Shown here one piece after another: positions 52,702 through 62,097 of a DNA stretch of 64,000 bases (the stretch's first letter is position 1; the number at the start of each line of letters is the position of its first letter). Source of the stretch: Kribbella sp. NBC_00382 (GTDB lineage Bacteria; Actinomycetota; Actinomycetes; Propionibacteriales; Kribbellaceae); contig NZ_CP107954.1 of NCBI RefSeq assembly GCF_036067295.1, positions 1,488,001 to 1,552,000 on the forward strand. The letters are read 5' to 3'. The translations under genes and the position numbers were made by a program. A model generated the notes under the pieces. It saw nothing but the letters and a program-made list of their open reading frames with translations. It ran no database searches and was not told the origin of the DNA.

Positions 52702-53031
52702 CTACTTCGCGTCGTTGTAGGCCGCGCGGACCTCGGCCGAGATCCGGCCGCGCTCGCTGACCTCGTAGCCGTTGTCCTTGGCCCACGCGCGGATGTCCGC
52801 GGAGTCGGTCGCGGACCGGCCGCGGCCGCGGGTCCGGCCGGCGCTACCCCGGCGGCCGGAGACCCGGCGCCCGGCGCCGACATAGCCGGCCAGGGCGTCG
52901 CGCAGCTTGGCCGCATTCTTTTTCGACAGGTCGATCTCGTACGTCGAACCGTCCAGTCCGAAGGTCACGGTCTCGTCGGCCTTACCGCCGTCGAGATCGT
53001 CCTCGAGAACCACCTGAACCCTTTGCGCCAT
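52702..53031 (-). CDS. lsr2: Lsr2 nucleoid-associated protein
   Basis: 109 residues from ATG 53031. N-terminal dimerisation domain (MAQRVQVVLEDDLDG, VTFGLDGSTYEIDLS), basic linker with RGRGR, and C-terminal DNA-binding domain (DIRAWAKDNGYEVSERGRIS). The RGR triplet enters the minor groove of AT-rich DNA. It silences foreign, AT-rich genes, so the 8.2-12.4 kb island in this window would be a natural target (inference). Confidence 0.95.
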   Translation of the reverse strand: MAQRVQVVLEDDLDGGKADETVTFGLDGSTYEIDLSKKNAAKLRDALAGYVGAGRRVSGRRGSAGRTRGRGRSATDSADIRAWAKDNGYEVSERGRISAEVRAAYNDAK

Positions 53032-53407
53032 CTTGTGACAGTCCTTTCCGCGCCCGCCACCGGGCACAATCCCCCTGCCGAATTTCTTGTTACTGATTTC
53101 TACAGCACAAACCGGCAACTTGTCATTCAACAGGCGGAATGGGCAGGAAAGATGTGACTAAAGCCTCCGAACCCGCCGACGCAGCGCATCCGTCGTGACG
53201 ATGGGTATTCATCGCGCTCACCCGCCGGATCGTGGAAAGAATCGGACCCGGGAATGGATTTGGCCGTTGGTTGTGCTATGCAACGGCCGGGTGCCGATTC
53301 AGAAAGTCGGCCGGCCGGCCGGGCCCGGCAACGGCTGTGCTACCAGGCGTTCACGCCGGATCACCGGATCGTTCAGCTCCGGATAGTCACCGATAGCCGG
53401 CCGAATC
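53032..53407. other. Upstream region of lsr2, no gene seen
   Basis: About 375 bases. The part nearest lsr2 (53,080-53,130) is AT-rich and is the likely promoter, but no clean -35/-10 pair can be fixed. The rest is GC-rich with no supported frame. Confidence 0.45.
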
Positions 53408-54673
53408 CTAATCGCCGATAGCCTGGTGACCGACCGCCACCGGCAACGAATCCTTTGCCCGTACTACGTCCCTCCGGGCCACCAGAACACCCGTAACCAC
53501 TGCGCAGCCGACGGCGAGCACCCCGGCGACGACGAAGGTGGCCCGAGGCCCGAGCAGCGAACCGGTGACGCCACCCAGGAGTAGAGCCACCAACGAGCAC
53601 GCGCGCGCAGTACCGGTTAATGCAGCCACTACCCGGCCACGGAGAGCATCGAGCGAGCGGGTCACTACCAAGGTGCTCGTTGCGGCATTGAGCATCCCTC
53701 CACCGAAACCCACTGTTACCGCCCCGATCACCAGCGGAACCACTCCACCGGCCAGGCCCATGAGTACACAGGAGGCGCCAATGGCCGCAGTACCGGCCAA
53801 AACTGCCCGGGTGCGAGTCAGATCGCTCTTCAACCGGCCCGTGAACCAGGCCCCGGCGATGGCACCTGCTCCCTGGGCGGCCAGTACCAGTCCGTAGCCG
53901 GTCGGGCCGAGACCTATCTCGTTCCTGATCAGCAGGACCTCGACCACATTCACCGCCTCCCCGACCAGGATGAACACCCACAGGGCAGGTACGAGCACCT
54001 GCAGCAGCTTGTCGGCGAAGAGGCTGCGTAGACCGGCCGTCATGGCCCCACGCTCCTTCGGTGCTCCCGGCAACGGAGTACGGCGGGTCCGAACCAGCTG
54101 GGCGATGACGGCCAGCCCGAGGAAGGTCGAGGCATCGACCAGGAGAGCGACCCGGTCACCTGTGAGCCCGACCAGTACGCCGCCCGCGGCCGACCCAACC
54201 AGAGTCGCTGCACCGATCAGAGCCTGGCTGGCCCCGGTGGCCCGGCCCACCAGCTCGTCGCCGACGATCCGTGGGATCAGCGCTGCCCAGGCCGGTCCTG
54301 CGACCGCTTGGCCGACCTGCAGCAAGCAGACCAGCGCCAAGGTGGCCGCCAGGCCGTGACTGAGGGCGAGCCCGATACCGGCCGCCGCCTGGAGCAACGA
54401 CGCCAACACCAGTACGCGACGCGAGTCGTACGCATCCACGATCCGGCCCGCGAACGGGATCATCACCACGGTCGGCACGGCGAAGGCCAGCAGCAACGCG
54501 GTGATCGCCGCCGTCGAGCCAGTGCCGTCGGAGACCCGGAGCATCAACGCCACCAGGGCGATCGAGTCCCCGGCGTACGAGACCGCGCGGGCCGGCAGGA
54601 CCAGCCGGATGTCGCGGTGCGACCAGAGCGGAGCCGCTGCCGTAGTACCGGAAGTGTGAAGTGGTTGCTTCAT
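53408..54673 (-). CDS. MFS transporter (12 TM)
   Basis: 421 residues. N-terminal block LVLPARAVSYAGDSIALVALMLRV and the motif GRIVDAYDSRRVLVLA are typical of the MFS_3/enterobactin-exporter-like group. It diverges from an ArsR-type regulator with a strong operator between them, suggesting inducible efflux. Confidence 0.87.
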   Translation of the reverse strand: MKQPLHTSGTTAAAPLWSHRDIRLVLPARAVSYAGDSIALVALMLRVSDGTGSTAAITALLLAFAVPTVVMIPFAGRIVDAYDSRRVLVLASLLQAAAGIGLALSHGLAATLALVCLLQVGQAVAGPAWAALIPRIVGDELVGRATGASQALIGAATLVGSAAGGVLVGLTGDRVALLVDASTFLGLAVIAQLVRTRRTPLPGAPKERGAMTAGLRSLFADKLLQVLVPALWVFILVGEAVNVVEVLLIRNEIGLGPTGYGLVLAAQGAGAIAGAWFTGRLKSDLTRTRAVLAGTAAIGASCVLMGLAGGVVPLVIGAVTVGFGGGMLNAATSTLVVTRSLDALRGRVVAALTGTARACSLVALLLGGVTGSLLGPRATFVVAGVLAVGCAVVTGVLVARRDVVRAKDSLPVAVGHQAIGD

Positions 54674-54676
54674 AAC

Positions 54677-54696
54677 TCTGAAGCTAATGCTTCAGA
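54677..54696. promoter_or_regulatory. Putative ArsR-type operator
   Basis: TCTGAAGC-TAAT-GCTTCAGA, perfect 8-bp arms, directly upstream of the MFS gene in the 59-bp divergent gap. The likely ligand is the ArsR-like protein from 54733. Confidence 0.65.
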
Positions 54697-54732
54697 TATC
54701 GGATCGTCAAGGGACCGGCTACGCTGTCGGGC

Positions 54733-55302
54733 GTGGCCGCGAAGAAGAAGCGCGTGGTGCTGACCGACCCGCGAGCGATCCGCGCCCTGGCGCACCCGGC
54801 CCGGCAGCGGATCATCGACGAGCTGTACTCCGGCCGCGTGCTGACCGCGACCGAATGCGCCGAGCTGGCCGGGCTGACCCCGTCGGCGACCAGCTATCAC
54901 CTGCGCGCACTCGAGCGCTGGGGCATCATCGAGCGGGCCGAGAGTTCGACCGACGGGCGCGAACGGCCCTGGAAGGCGCCCGCCACCAGCCTGGTGGTGC
55001 CGAACCAGCCCAACGGCGCCGGCCGGCTGGCCAGTCAGGCGATCATGCGCAGCAACGTCGACCGGATGATGGAGCAGTTCGAGGAGCTGCCCAGCGACGA
55101 CCCCTGGGACGGCGTCAGCGCGCTGAACCGCAGCCGGCTGTGGCTCACCAAGGCCGAGACCAAGCAACTCGACAAGGACCTGCTCGAGGTGCTCGACCGC
55201 TACCGTCGCGGCCGCTCGGCCGCCAATCACCCGGCCGGCACCCGGCAGGTCAGCACCTTGCTGGCAATTATCCCCACCGGCAAGCCGCCGGCCGACGACT
55301 GA
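54733..55302 (+). CDS. ArsR-family HTH regulator
   Basis: 189 residues, GTG start. Winged helix: DPRAIRALAHPARQRIIDEL, ATECAELAGLTPSATSYHLR, ALERWGIIERAES. No metal-binding cysteine pair, so probably not a metal sensor; the longer C-terminal helical part may bind an organic ligand. Predicted repressor of the divergent MFS exporter. Confidence 0.87.
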   Translation: MAAKKKRVVLTDPRAIRALAHPARQRIIDELYSGRVLTATECAELAGLTPSATSYHLRALERWGIIERAESSTDGRERPWKAPATSLVVPNQPNGAGRLASQAIMRSNVDRMMEQFEELPSDDPWDGVSALNRSRLWLTKAETKQLDKDLLEVLDRYRRGRSAANHPAGTRQVSTLLAIIPTGKPPADD

Positions 55303-55408
55303 ACGTCACGGACCGTCACCGAACGATTCAGCCGAAGAAACCCTGAAATTCCCCCGGAATAGCTCCCAGATCAGCTATTCGCTTGCCTCGCGGTGCCAGG
55401 ATGGGGGT

Positions 55409-56092
55409 ATGGGGGCAACGACATTACATGCGCTGGCGATCGCGATCCCGACCGGTGGGGTGGCGATCCTCGCCTATCTGGTGGTCGGCCTGGTGATCGG
55501 GGTCGAGTCGATGGGTGTGCCACTGCCCGGCGAGACGACGCTGATCGCCGCCGCGCTGCTGGCGTCGCAGCACGACCTGAACATCGTCTTCGTGATCGCC
55601 GCGGCCGCGGCCGGCGCGATCATCGGCGACTCGATCGGGTACTTCATCGGCCGGAAGGCGGGTCGCGGGCTGTTCGAGCGGCTCGGCCGGCGGTTCCACC
55701 ACTTCTCCGAGGAACGGATCGTGAAGGCGGAGAGGTACTTCCACAAGTACGGCGTCTGGACGGTCTTCTTCGGCCGGTTCGTCGCACTGCTGCGGATCTT
55801 CGCCGGCCCGATGGCGGGCATGCTGCGGATGCACTACCCACGGTTCCTGGCCGCCAACGCGGCCGGCGGTATCGCCTGGTCGACCACGATCGGCGTGGTC
55901 GCGTACAAGGTCGGGGACAACGCCGACAAGATCTTCGGCGAGGTGTCGGTCTGGGCCCTGGTCGCGATCGGCGCCGCGCTCGTGGTGGCGTACGCGGTCT
56001 ACAAGATCCGCAAGCGGCGCCACGCGGTACCGGCGGTCACGGAACCCGCGGCCGACGCGGGCGCAGTACCCGCTGAGTCAGCGGACGCTTAG
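55409..56092 (+). CDS. DedA-family membrane protein
   Basis: 227 residues. DedA/VTT blocks are ESMGVPLPGETTLIAAALLA, GDSIGYFIGRKAGRGLFERLG and the conserved FFGRFVALLRIFAGPMAG. 5-6 TM segments. Family members act in phospholipid (polyprenyl-phosphate or lipid) flipping. The 3' end overlaps a convergent lipoprotein gene by 15 bases. Confidence 0.9.
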   Translation: MGATTLHALAIAIPTGGVAILAYLVVGLVIGVESMGVPLPGETTLIAAALLASQHDLNIVFVIAAAAAGAIIGDSIGYFIGRKAGRGLFERLGRRFHHFSEERIVKAERYFHKYGVWTVFFGRFVALLRIFAGPMAGMLRMHYPRFLAANAAGGIAWSTTIGVVAYKVGDNADKIFGEVSVWALVAIGAALVVAYAVYKIRKRRHAVPAVTEPAADAGAVPAESADA

Positions 56093-57379
56093 GGCCAGGG
56101 TCTGGGTCGTCTTGCCGAGCATCGGGCGGCCCAGCGACATCGCGGCGGGGACCACGAACCGGTAGGCGAAGATGCCGGGCTGGGTGACCTTGAAGGCGAT
56201 CACTGCCTGTCCCCTGCGCATCGGGACCCGCAGGCTGACCCAGTGCCTGGACTGCTTGTTCCAGGACTGGAAGGTGACCACCGTGTTCATGGCCGGCCTG
56301 ACCACGACGATCGCGGTGACCGTCTCGCCGCGCTTCTTCATCGCGCCGCCGAGGAAGCCGGTCGTCTGGATCCGGACGACCGTGCGAGTCAGCCGCGCCT
56401 TGCTCGTCGACTGCGAGGCGACCGAGCCGACCTCGCTGTAGTCCTCGGTCATCACCTTGTATGGCCGGCTGGCGCTCGTCACGACCGGGATCTCGTAGTG
56501 CCCGCCCGAAGTGGTCTTGCCACGCCCGGCCGGTGTCCAGCGCCCACGGGGAGTCACCTGGGTCAGTACCACGACGGGCAGCCCGGCGGACGTCGTACGT
56601 TGCTGCACGCAGCTACCTTCGTCGGCGCAGACAACCTGCTGGAGGATCGACCGGCCGCGGATCTTGATCGGCAGCCCGTACTGCGCGACGGCGGGGATCG
56701 AGGCCTCGGTGGTACTGGTCCGGGCCGTGATCTGGCCGCCGACGGCCGTCGACCACTCGTTCTGGGCGCGCAGCTGGAAGAGGTACGGCGGCTTCAGGTT
56801 CTTGACCACCTGCCGCGTCGAGGTGGTGCCCGGGCCGGCGCTGCGCAGCGGTTGGCCAGGGCGGCCGACGACGGGGACGTACAGCTGGGTCTGGGCGGCC
56901 ACGTCGAGCGGGTCGTTCAGGGTGAAGTCCTCCGGCTGGGGCGGTACCGTCCAGCGGATCAGGACGTCGCTCTTGCCGGTCGGGGTCGCCGACGCGCCGT
57001 TCGGCCGGACGGGTCCGCTCGTGTCGAAGACCGGTGAGCTGGCGAGCTTGCTGGTCATCCCGCCGGTCGAGGTGCCGATGCCGACGGAGACCTTGTAGCT
57101 GCCGTCCGGCGGGAAGGCCGACGCCGGGATCGCCCAGGTGTTGGGGGCGTCGGCGGCGATGAACTTCACGTACGACGGGCTGGTGCTGAGCACGCCCTCG
57201 ATGGTGATGCGGTTCGGGGCGCTGGAGTCGTCCCAGCTGACCTTGACCTCTTGCCGGGTGCTGTCGGCCCAGGCGATCGTCACCTTGGTCGGGATGGGAT
57301 CCGACGAACAAGCGGTCAGCAGGGTCGCGCCGATCGCGGTCGCCAGGGCGGCCGATACGACGCTGCGGAACCTCACCAT
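56078..57379 (-). CDS. Exported lipoprotein with Fn3-like domains
   Basis: 433 residues. Signal with lipobox (AIGATLLTACSS). The mature part is beta-rich with two fibronectin-III-like modules (VTIAWADSTRQEVKVSWDDS, DVLIRWTVPPQPEDFTL) and a C-terminal domain like those that wrap structural repeats (TVVTFQSWNKQSRHWVSLRV, GIFAYRFVVPA). One internal Cys pair (VVCADEGSCVQQ). Probably a surface-bound adhesion or wall-associated protein; function unknown. Confidence 0.75.
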   Translation of the reverse strand: MVRFRSVVSAALATAIGATLLTACSSDPIPTKVTIAWADSTRQEVKVSWDDSSAPNRITIEGVLSTSPSYVKFIAADAPNTWAIPASAFPPDGSYKVSVGIGTSTGGMTSKLASSPVFDTSGPVRPNGASATPTGKSDVLIRWTVPPQPEDFTLNDPLDVAAQTQLYVPVVGRPGQPLRSAGPGTTSTRQVVKNLKPPYLFQLRAQNEWSTAVGGQITARTSTTEASIPAVAQYGLPIKIRGRSILQQVVCADEGSCVQQRTTSAGLPVVVLTQVTPRGRWTPAGRGKTTSGGHYEIPVVTSASRPYKVMTEDYSEVGSVASQSTSKARLTRTVVRIQTTGFLGGAMKKRGETVTAIVVVRPAMNTVVTFQSWNKQSRHWVSLRVPMRRGQAVIAFKVTQPGIFAYRFVVPAAMSLGRPMLGKTTQTLALSVR

Positions 57380-57459
57380 CTGGCCTCACCCAAACTCGCG
57401 GACGGTCGCGTAGACCATACCTACCGGCCCCAACCCGGATCCCGGCTAGGGTCGGCAGC

Positions 57460-57873
57460 GTGCGACTGACTGCGGACACCTGCCGCGAACGGTTCACCGC
57501 GGCCGACCATGCCTACCTCGCCAGTATCAGCCCGGGCGACCCACTCCGGCCGCATCTCGTCCCGGTTGTCTTCGCCCTCTCGGCCGACGTGATCGTGATC
57601 GCCGTCGATCAGAAGCCCAAGTCGACCACCGACCTGCGACGACTCCGCAACATCGCCGCCAACCCCCAGGTCGCTCTGCTCTGCGACCGGTACGACGCCG
57701 ACTGGCGGCAACTCTGGTGGGTCCGAGCCGACGGCACCGCCCGGGTGGACGCGGAGAACCCGGCCGCGATCGAACTGCTCGCGGCCAAGTACCCGCAGTA
57801 CGTCGCCGATCCCCCACGCGGCCCGGTGATCACCGTCGCGATCGAGACCTGGTCCGGCTGGTCCTTCAGCTAA
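57460..57873 (+). CDS. PPOX-class (F420-type) oxidoreductase-like protein
   Basis: 137 residues, GTG start. Split-barrel flavin/F420-binding fold: RFTAADHAYLASISPGDPLR, PHLVPVVFALSADVIVIAVD, KPKSTTDLRRLRNIAANPQV, and ending in WSGWSFS. It resembles the small actinobacterial F420-dependent PPOX proteins. Substrate unknown. Confidence 0.82.
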   Translation: MRLTADTCRERFTAADHAYLASISPGDPLRPHLVPVVFALSADVIVIAVDQKPKSTTDLRRLRNIAANPQVALLCDRYDADWRQLWWVRADGTARVDAENPAAIELLAAKYPQYVADPPRGPVITVAIETWSGWSFS

Positions 57874-57905
57874 CTTGGTAAGTCAGCTCCGAGGGGGAAT
57901 CTCAG

Positions 57906-58460
57906 ATGGCATTCATCAGTCCGTCCACACCACCACCCGGCTTCCTGGACGACAACCGCGCTGCCGCCGGCCACATCCCGAACTTCGTCGCGATGTTCGC
58001 TTCCCGCCCCGACGTCTACGAGGCCTGGAAGCAACTCAACGGCGCGGTGAAGGCCAACATGGACCTCCGCCGCTACGAACTCGCCACCCTGGCCGCCGCC
58101 ACCGCCCTGAAATCCAGCTACTGCACCCTCGCCCACGGCCAGGTCCTGGCCGACACCTTCCATGAAGACGTCGCAGCCCTGGTCGACTCCCCTGCCCCGG
58201 ACCCCGTCGACCGCGCCGTGATGGCCTTCGCCCGCAAGGTAGCCCTGGCCGCCGACACCGTGACCCAGACCGACGTCGACGAACTACGCTCCCTCGGCCT
58301 CTCCGACGACGACGTCCTCGACGTCTCCCTGGCAGCCGCCGCCCGCTCCTTCTTCTCCAAAACCCTCGACGCCACCGGCACCACCCCGGACCCAGCCTTC
58401 AAAACGCAACTCCCCGCCACCCTCGTGGAAAAGCTCTCGGTAGGCCGCGCGATCGAGTGA
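57906..58460 (+). CDS. AhpD/carboxymuconolactone decarboxylase-like protein
   Basis: 184 residues; GAGGGGGA precedes the ATG. The active region reads LKSSYCTLAHGQVLADTF: only one Cys plus His (CxxxH), whereas AhpD has CxxCxxxH, so disulfide chemistry of the AhpD kind is unlikely. Likely related to the larger peroxidase-related subgroup. The 3' half is C-rich on the coding strand. Confidence 0.8.
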   Translation: MAFISPSTPPPGFLDDNRAAAGHIPNFVAMFASRPDVYEAWKQLNGAVKANMDLRRYELATLAAATALKSSYCTLAHGQVLADTFHEDVAALVDSPAPDPVDRAVMAFARKVALAADTVTQTDVDELRSLGLSDDDVLDVSLAAAARSFFSKTLDATGTTPDPAFKTQLPATLVEKLSVGRAIE

Positions 58461-59891
58461 CTACTCCGGCCGGTTGTGGCTGGAGCCGTCGAGGCGGTAC
58501 GGGGTGGTTACTCCTTCGTACATGAGGTGGGTGATCAGGCCTTGGGCTGCGTGGGGGAGGTTGTGGCAGTGGTCCATCCAGATGCCGGGGTTGTCGGCTA
58601 CGAAGGCGACTTCGTAGGTTTCGTTGTCTTCTACGTTGAGGGAGTCGGTCCACCAGGGGCTGCCGGTGGCGGGGGTGCCGTTGCGGCTGAGGACGACTAC
58701 GTGGTGGCCGTGGAGGTGCATGGGGTGGACCTGGCCTGAGGTGTTTTTGATGGTCATCGTGACTACGTTGCCTTCGGCAACCATGAACATGGGGACGTCG
58801 GGGTACTGGTGGCCGTTGATCGTCCACCAGAGACCGGGTTTGCCGTTGAAGAAGCCGATGCGGCGGCCGATTCGGTAGTCGAAGTGGCGGTCCGCTTTCG
58901 ACGGATCGAAGGGTAGGGCGGCGGGCTTTCCGTAGGTCAGGAGGTCTACGCGATCCTTGGGCTCGGTGGCGGTCGGTGCGTCACCGTCGCCGATCACCAG
59001 CGTGGTGGGGCCACCGCCCAGGCCGATCCGGACGGCCTTGCCGGGCGGGAGGGTGAGCTCTAGGTCAATGCGGCCGCCTGCTGTCACCAGTACGGACTTC
59101 CCCTCGACAGCGGTCGGTCCGTTCACCGCAGTACCGTCCACTGCGAGCACGCGGTAGCCGGTGCCGTTTACCCAGGCCGCCATTGGGCCGTTGTCCGTGT
59201 TGATCAGTCGCAGCCGCACGGTGCCGGTCGCTGCGACTCTGCGCTCGCCGTAGCCGCCGTTGACCGTTCGGAGCTTGTCGTAGGTGTGCACGGCGGCCAC
59301 CAGGTCCGTAGTACCGGGTGAGATGACGAGTACGCCGTACAGGCCCTTCTTCACCTGTTCATGCGACTGCTGGTGCGAGTGGTACCAGTACGTCCCCGCG
59401 TCGACCGCCACGAATCGGTAGGTGAACGTCTGGCCCGGCTGCACCGCGTCCTGCGTGACACCGGCGACCCCGTCCTCGGCAGCCGGTACGTCGACGCCGT
59501 GCCAGTGCAGGGTCATCCCGTCCGGCACGGACTCGTTGACCAGGGTCACCTCGACCAGATCGCCTTGCCGAGCGTTGATCTGCGGGCCCGGCGAGGTGTG
59601 GTTGAGCGTGTACCCCTCCATCGACCCGCGGCCGGCGATGTCGAAGCGTTCCTTGCGCGCAACCAGCCGCACCGAGACGTCGGCGGCCCGATCGGCGGCC
59701 GGCTTGAGCTCCGCCACGCTGCTGCCGTGGTGATGCCCAGCCGGCATCGCCGGTCCGCCGCCGTAGTCGGCGTACCCCATGTCCATCGCCGACAGGCCGT
59801 CCGGCACCAGGCTCTGCTGCCAGAACCAGCCGATCGGGGCGAGCACCACCAACGTGGCCGCGATCGCGGTCACGGTGCGGCGATGCTTCAT
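58461..59891 (-). CDS. Multicopper oxidase (exported)
   Basis: 476 residues. An N-terminal hydrophobic signal/anchor, then a Gly/His stretch (YGGGPAMPAGHHHGSS). All copper ligands are present: LHWHG, YWYHSHQ, HPMHLHGH and the type-1/trinuclear block HCHNLPHAAQGLI. Laccase-like oxidation of metals or phenols outside the cell. It begins directly after the small membrane gene upstream (stop then ATG), so the two form an operon. Confidence 0.92.
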   Translation of the reverse strand: MKHRRTVTAIAATLVVLAPIGWFWQQSLVPDGLSAMDMGYADYGGGPAMPAGHHHGSSVAELKPAADRAADVSVRLVARKERFDIAGRGSMEGYTLNHTSPGPQINARQGDLVEVTLVNESVPDGMTLHWHGVDVPAAEDGVAGVTQDAVQPGQTFTYRFVAVDAGTYWYHSHQQSHEQVKKGLYGVLVISPGTTDLVAAVHTYDKLRTVNGGYGERRVAATGTVRLRLINTDNGPMAAWVNGTGYRVLAVDGTAVNGPTAVEGKSVLVTAGGRIDLELTLPPGKAVRIGLGGGPTTLVIGDGDAPTATEPKDRVDLLTYGKPAALPFDPSKADRHFDYRIGRRIGFFNGKPGLWWTINGHQYPDVPMFMVAEGNVVTMTIKNTSGQVHPMHLHGHHVVVLSRNGTPATGSPWWTDSLNVEDNETYEVAFVADNPGIWMDHCHNLPHAAQGLITHLMYEGVTTPYRLDGSSHNRPE

Positions 59892-60326
59892 CTAGATGGC
59901 CGCCTCCGTCCCGGCCTGGACCTGTTGTCGGGCAGGAGCCGCGCGTCTCGCGGCGATCCCCGCGACCCCGGCCAGCGCTACCGCGTTGGCGGCGTGGAGC
60001 GCTCCGATCACCGGCAGCGCGAAGGATGCGAAGGCCAGCGCGATCTGCAAAACGACCAGGCCGAACACGATCAGCGCCCATTTGATCCCGCCGTCCACCC
60101 GGGCGAAGAACGACACGATCAGCAACAGGATCGCCAGCAGCGGGATCACCGCCGTGCCGACGACGCTGTGCAGCTGGTGGCCGAAGTTGCCGTCGTAGTT
60201 CTTGTCGATCACCAGGCCGTCGTCCACGTCCTTGAGGGCGGTGAACCAGGCCAGCCCGATCGCCATGACCTGAACCAGGACACCTACAGCGATCAGGTTC
60301 GCGAGTGCGCGATAGATGGATTTCAT
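59892..60326 (-). CDS. Small 4-TM membrane protein (DUF6220-like)
   Basis: 144 residues from ATG 60326 with GGGGAGG upstream. Four TM segments; conserved-looking His residues in GNFGHQLHSVVG and IGALHAANAVAL could bind heme or copper. Pattern recalls DUF6220-type proteins. It is directly upstream of the multicopper oxidase, so it may supply electrons, copper or anchoring. Confidence 0.7.
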   Translation of the reverse strand: MKSIYRALANLIAVGVLVQVMAIGLAWFTALKDVDDGLVIDKNYDGNFGHQLHSVVGTAVIPLLAILLLIVSFFARVDGGIKWALIVFGLVVLQIALAFASFALPVIGALHAANAVALAGVAGIAARRAAPARQQVQAGTEAAI

Positions 60327-60484
60327 GATCCTCCCCCGGACCACGCGACCCGCGCGCTGCGACCACAGGACCAGCCCGTGGCCCCGGACCTCCCCGCCCG
60401 GGGGTCGCTCACCTCATCGTGATCCTGTGACGCGCTGTGCACAAGACCGCGAGCCGGTGAGACCGGACGAACCGAGAGTGACCG

Positions 60485-61243
60485 TCAGTTGTTGCGGGTG
60501 AAGGCGTAATGCAGGCCTTGCAGGGTGAGGAAAGGCTCGTGGTGCTGGATCTGGCTCGACTCGTCCACGACCAGCGAGGCCAAGGCGCCGGTGGCCACCA
60601 CGGTGACCTGTTCGAAGCCCTGCTCGGCGATGATCCGGGTGATCAGTCCGTCGACGAGCGACGCGAACCCGAAGATCGCGCCCGACTGCAGGGCCTCGAC
60701 GGTGTTCTTCGCAACGACCGAGCGCGGACGGACGAGCTCGATCCGGCGCAGTTGTGCCGCTGAGGCACCGAGGGCGTCGACGGCGGTTTCGATGCCCGGG
60801 GCGATCGCGCCGCCGATGAAGGCGCCGTTGGCGTTGACCACGTCGACGGTGGTCGCGGTGCCGAAGTCGGCGACGATGCAGGGGGCGCCATACCGGTTGA
60901 CGGCGGCCAGCGCGTTGGCGATGCGGTCGGTACCGACCTCACGCGGGTTGTCGACGAGCACCGGCAGGCCGGTCTTCACACCGGGCTCGACGACGACACT
61001 CGGTACTTCGCGGTAGTACCGAGCAACAACATCCCGCAACTCGTGCAGCACATGCGGTACTGCGGAACACACCGCGACCCCCGACACCGGGGACTCGCCG
61101 GCGAGCAGCCCGTCGAGCAGGACGGCCCACTCATCCGCAGTACGGCGTGGATCCGTCCCCACCCACCAGTGGCGCTTGACCGTGCCCTCGAAGATCAGGC
61201 CGACCAGGGTCCTGGTGTTCTCAACGGCGACGGCGAGCAGCAT
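60485..61243 (-). CDS. coaX: Type III pantothenate kinase-like protein (CoaX), motif 1 altered
   Basis: 252 residues. Family blocks are present: DNPREVGTDRIANALAAV, VADFGTATTVDVV, GGAIAPGIETAVDAL, KNTVEALQSGAIFG and the ending LTLQGLHYAFTRN. But the N-terminal DxGNT phosphate-binding motif reads AVAVENTRTLVG: the Asp is Ala and the Gly is Glu. That Asp is needed for activity in known type III kinases, so this copy may be inactive. Its ATG overlaps the nadC stop. Confidence 0.88.
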   Translation of the reverse strand: MLLAVAVENTRTLVGLIFEGTVKRHWWVGTDPRRTADEWAVLLDGLLAGESPVSGVAVCSAVPHVLHELRDVVARYYREVPSVVVEPGVKTGLPVLVDNPREVGTDRIANALAAVNRYGAPCIVADFGTATTVDVVNANGAFIGGAIAPGIETAVDALGASAAQLRRIELVRPRSVVAKNTVEALQSGAIFGFASLVDGLITRIIAEQGFEQVTVVATGALASLVVDESSQIQHHEPFLTLQGLHYAFTRNN

Positions 61244-62097
61244 CAGGCAGCCTGGAGATCCATCGCGATGTCGAGCACGGGTGCCGAGTGTGTGAGCGCG
61301 CCGACCGCGAGGAAGTCCACGCCGGTCTCGGCGACCTCGCGGGCCACCTCGAGCGTCAACCCGCCTGAGGCCTCCAGGCGAGCCCGGCCGGCCACTTTCT
61401 CGACGGCCTCACGCAGCATTGGGACCGCCATGTTGTCCAGCAGAATCAGCTCAGCACCGGACTCGACGGCAATCAGAGCGTCCTCGACACTGTCCACCTC
61501 GACCTCGACGGACAGGTCCGGGTAAGCCTTGCGGACCAGCCGGAACGCCTCCGCGACGCCACCAGCGGCGATCACGTGATTGTCCTTGATCAGCGCAGCG
61601 TCGGACAGTGCCATCCGGTGGTTGCGCCCGCCACCACAGCGGACCGCGTACTTCTCCAGCTGGCGCAGCAGCGGCATCGTCTTGCGGGTGTCGCGGATGA
61701 CCGCCCCGGTCCCCTCGACGGCCTGGACCCAGCGACTGGTCAGCGTGGCGACGCCGGAGAGGTGACAGAGCAGGTTGAGCGCCGTGCGCTCGGCCGTGAG
61801 CAGCTGCCGGGTCTTGCCGCGCACAGTCATCAGCACCGCGCCCGCCTTGACCTGTGCGCCGTCGGCGACGGAGTGCTCGATCTCGACCTCGTCCTTGCCC
61901 GCGATCAGCCGCACCACCAGTTCGGCGATCTCCAGGCCGGCCACGACACCGTCGGCGCGGGCCACGAACTCGGCGACCGAGACCTGGTCCGCCTCGACCG
62001 TCGCGGTGGTGGTCACGTCGACCCCGCCGGCCAGGTCCTCCTCGATGGTGGCCCGGACGAGGTCCTCGACCCATTGCTTGTCGAGCGTGTCATCCAT
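61243..62097 (-). CDS. nadC: Quinolinate phosphoribosyltransferase (nicotinate-nucleotide pyrophosphorylase)
   Basis: 284 residues. Conserved blocks are EDLAGGVDVTTTATV, TALNLLCHLSGVATLT, DTRKTMPLLRQLEKYAVRCG (substrate Arg/Lys/His), NHRMALSDAALIKDNH and SGGLTLEVAREVAETGVDFL. It converts quinolinate and PRPP to nicotinate mononucleotide. It overlaps nadB and coaX by single-codon overlaps. Confidence 0.96.
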   Translation of the reverse strand: MDDTLDKQWVEDLVRATIEEDLAGGVDVTTTATVEADQVSVAEFVARADGVVAGLEIAELVVRLIAGKDEVEIEHSVADGAQVKAGAVLMTVRGKTRQLLTAERTALNLLCHLSGVATLTSRWVQAVEGTGAVIRDTRKTMPLLRQLEKYAVRCGGGRNHRMALSDAALIKDNHVIAAGGVAEAFRLVRKAYPDLSVEVEVDSVEDALIAVESGAELILLDNMAVPMLREAVEKVAGRARLEASGGLTLEVAREVAETGVDFLAVGALTHSAPVLDIAMDLQAA

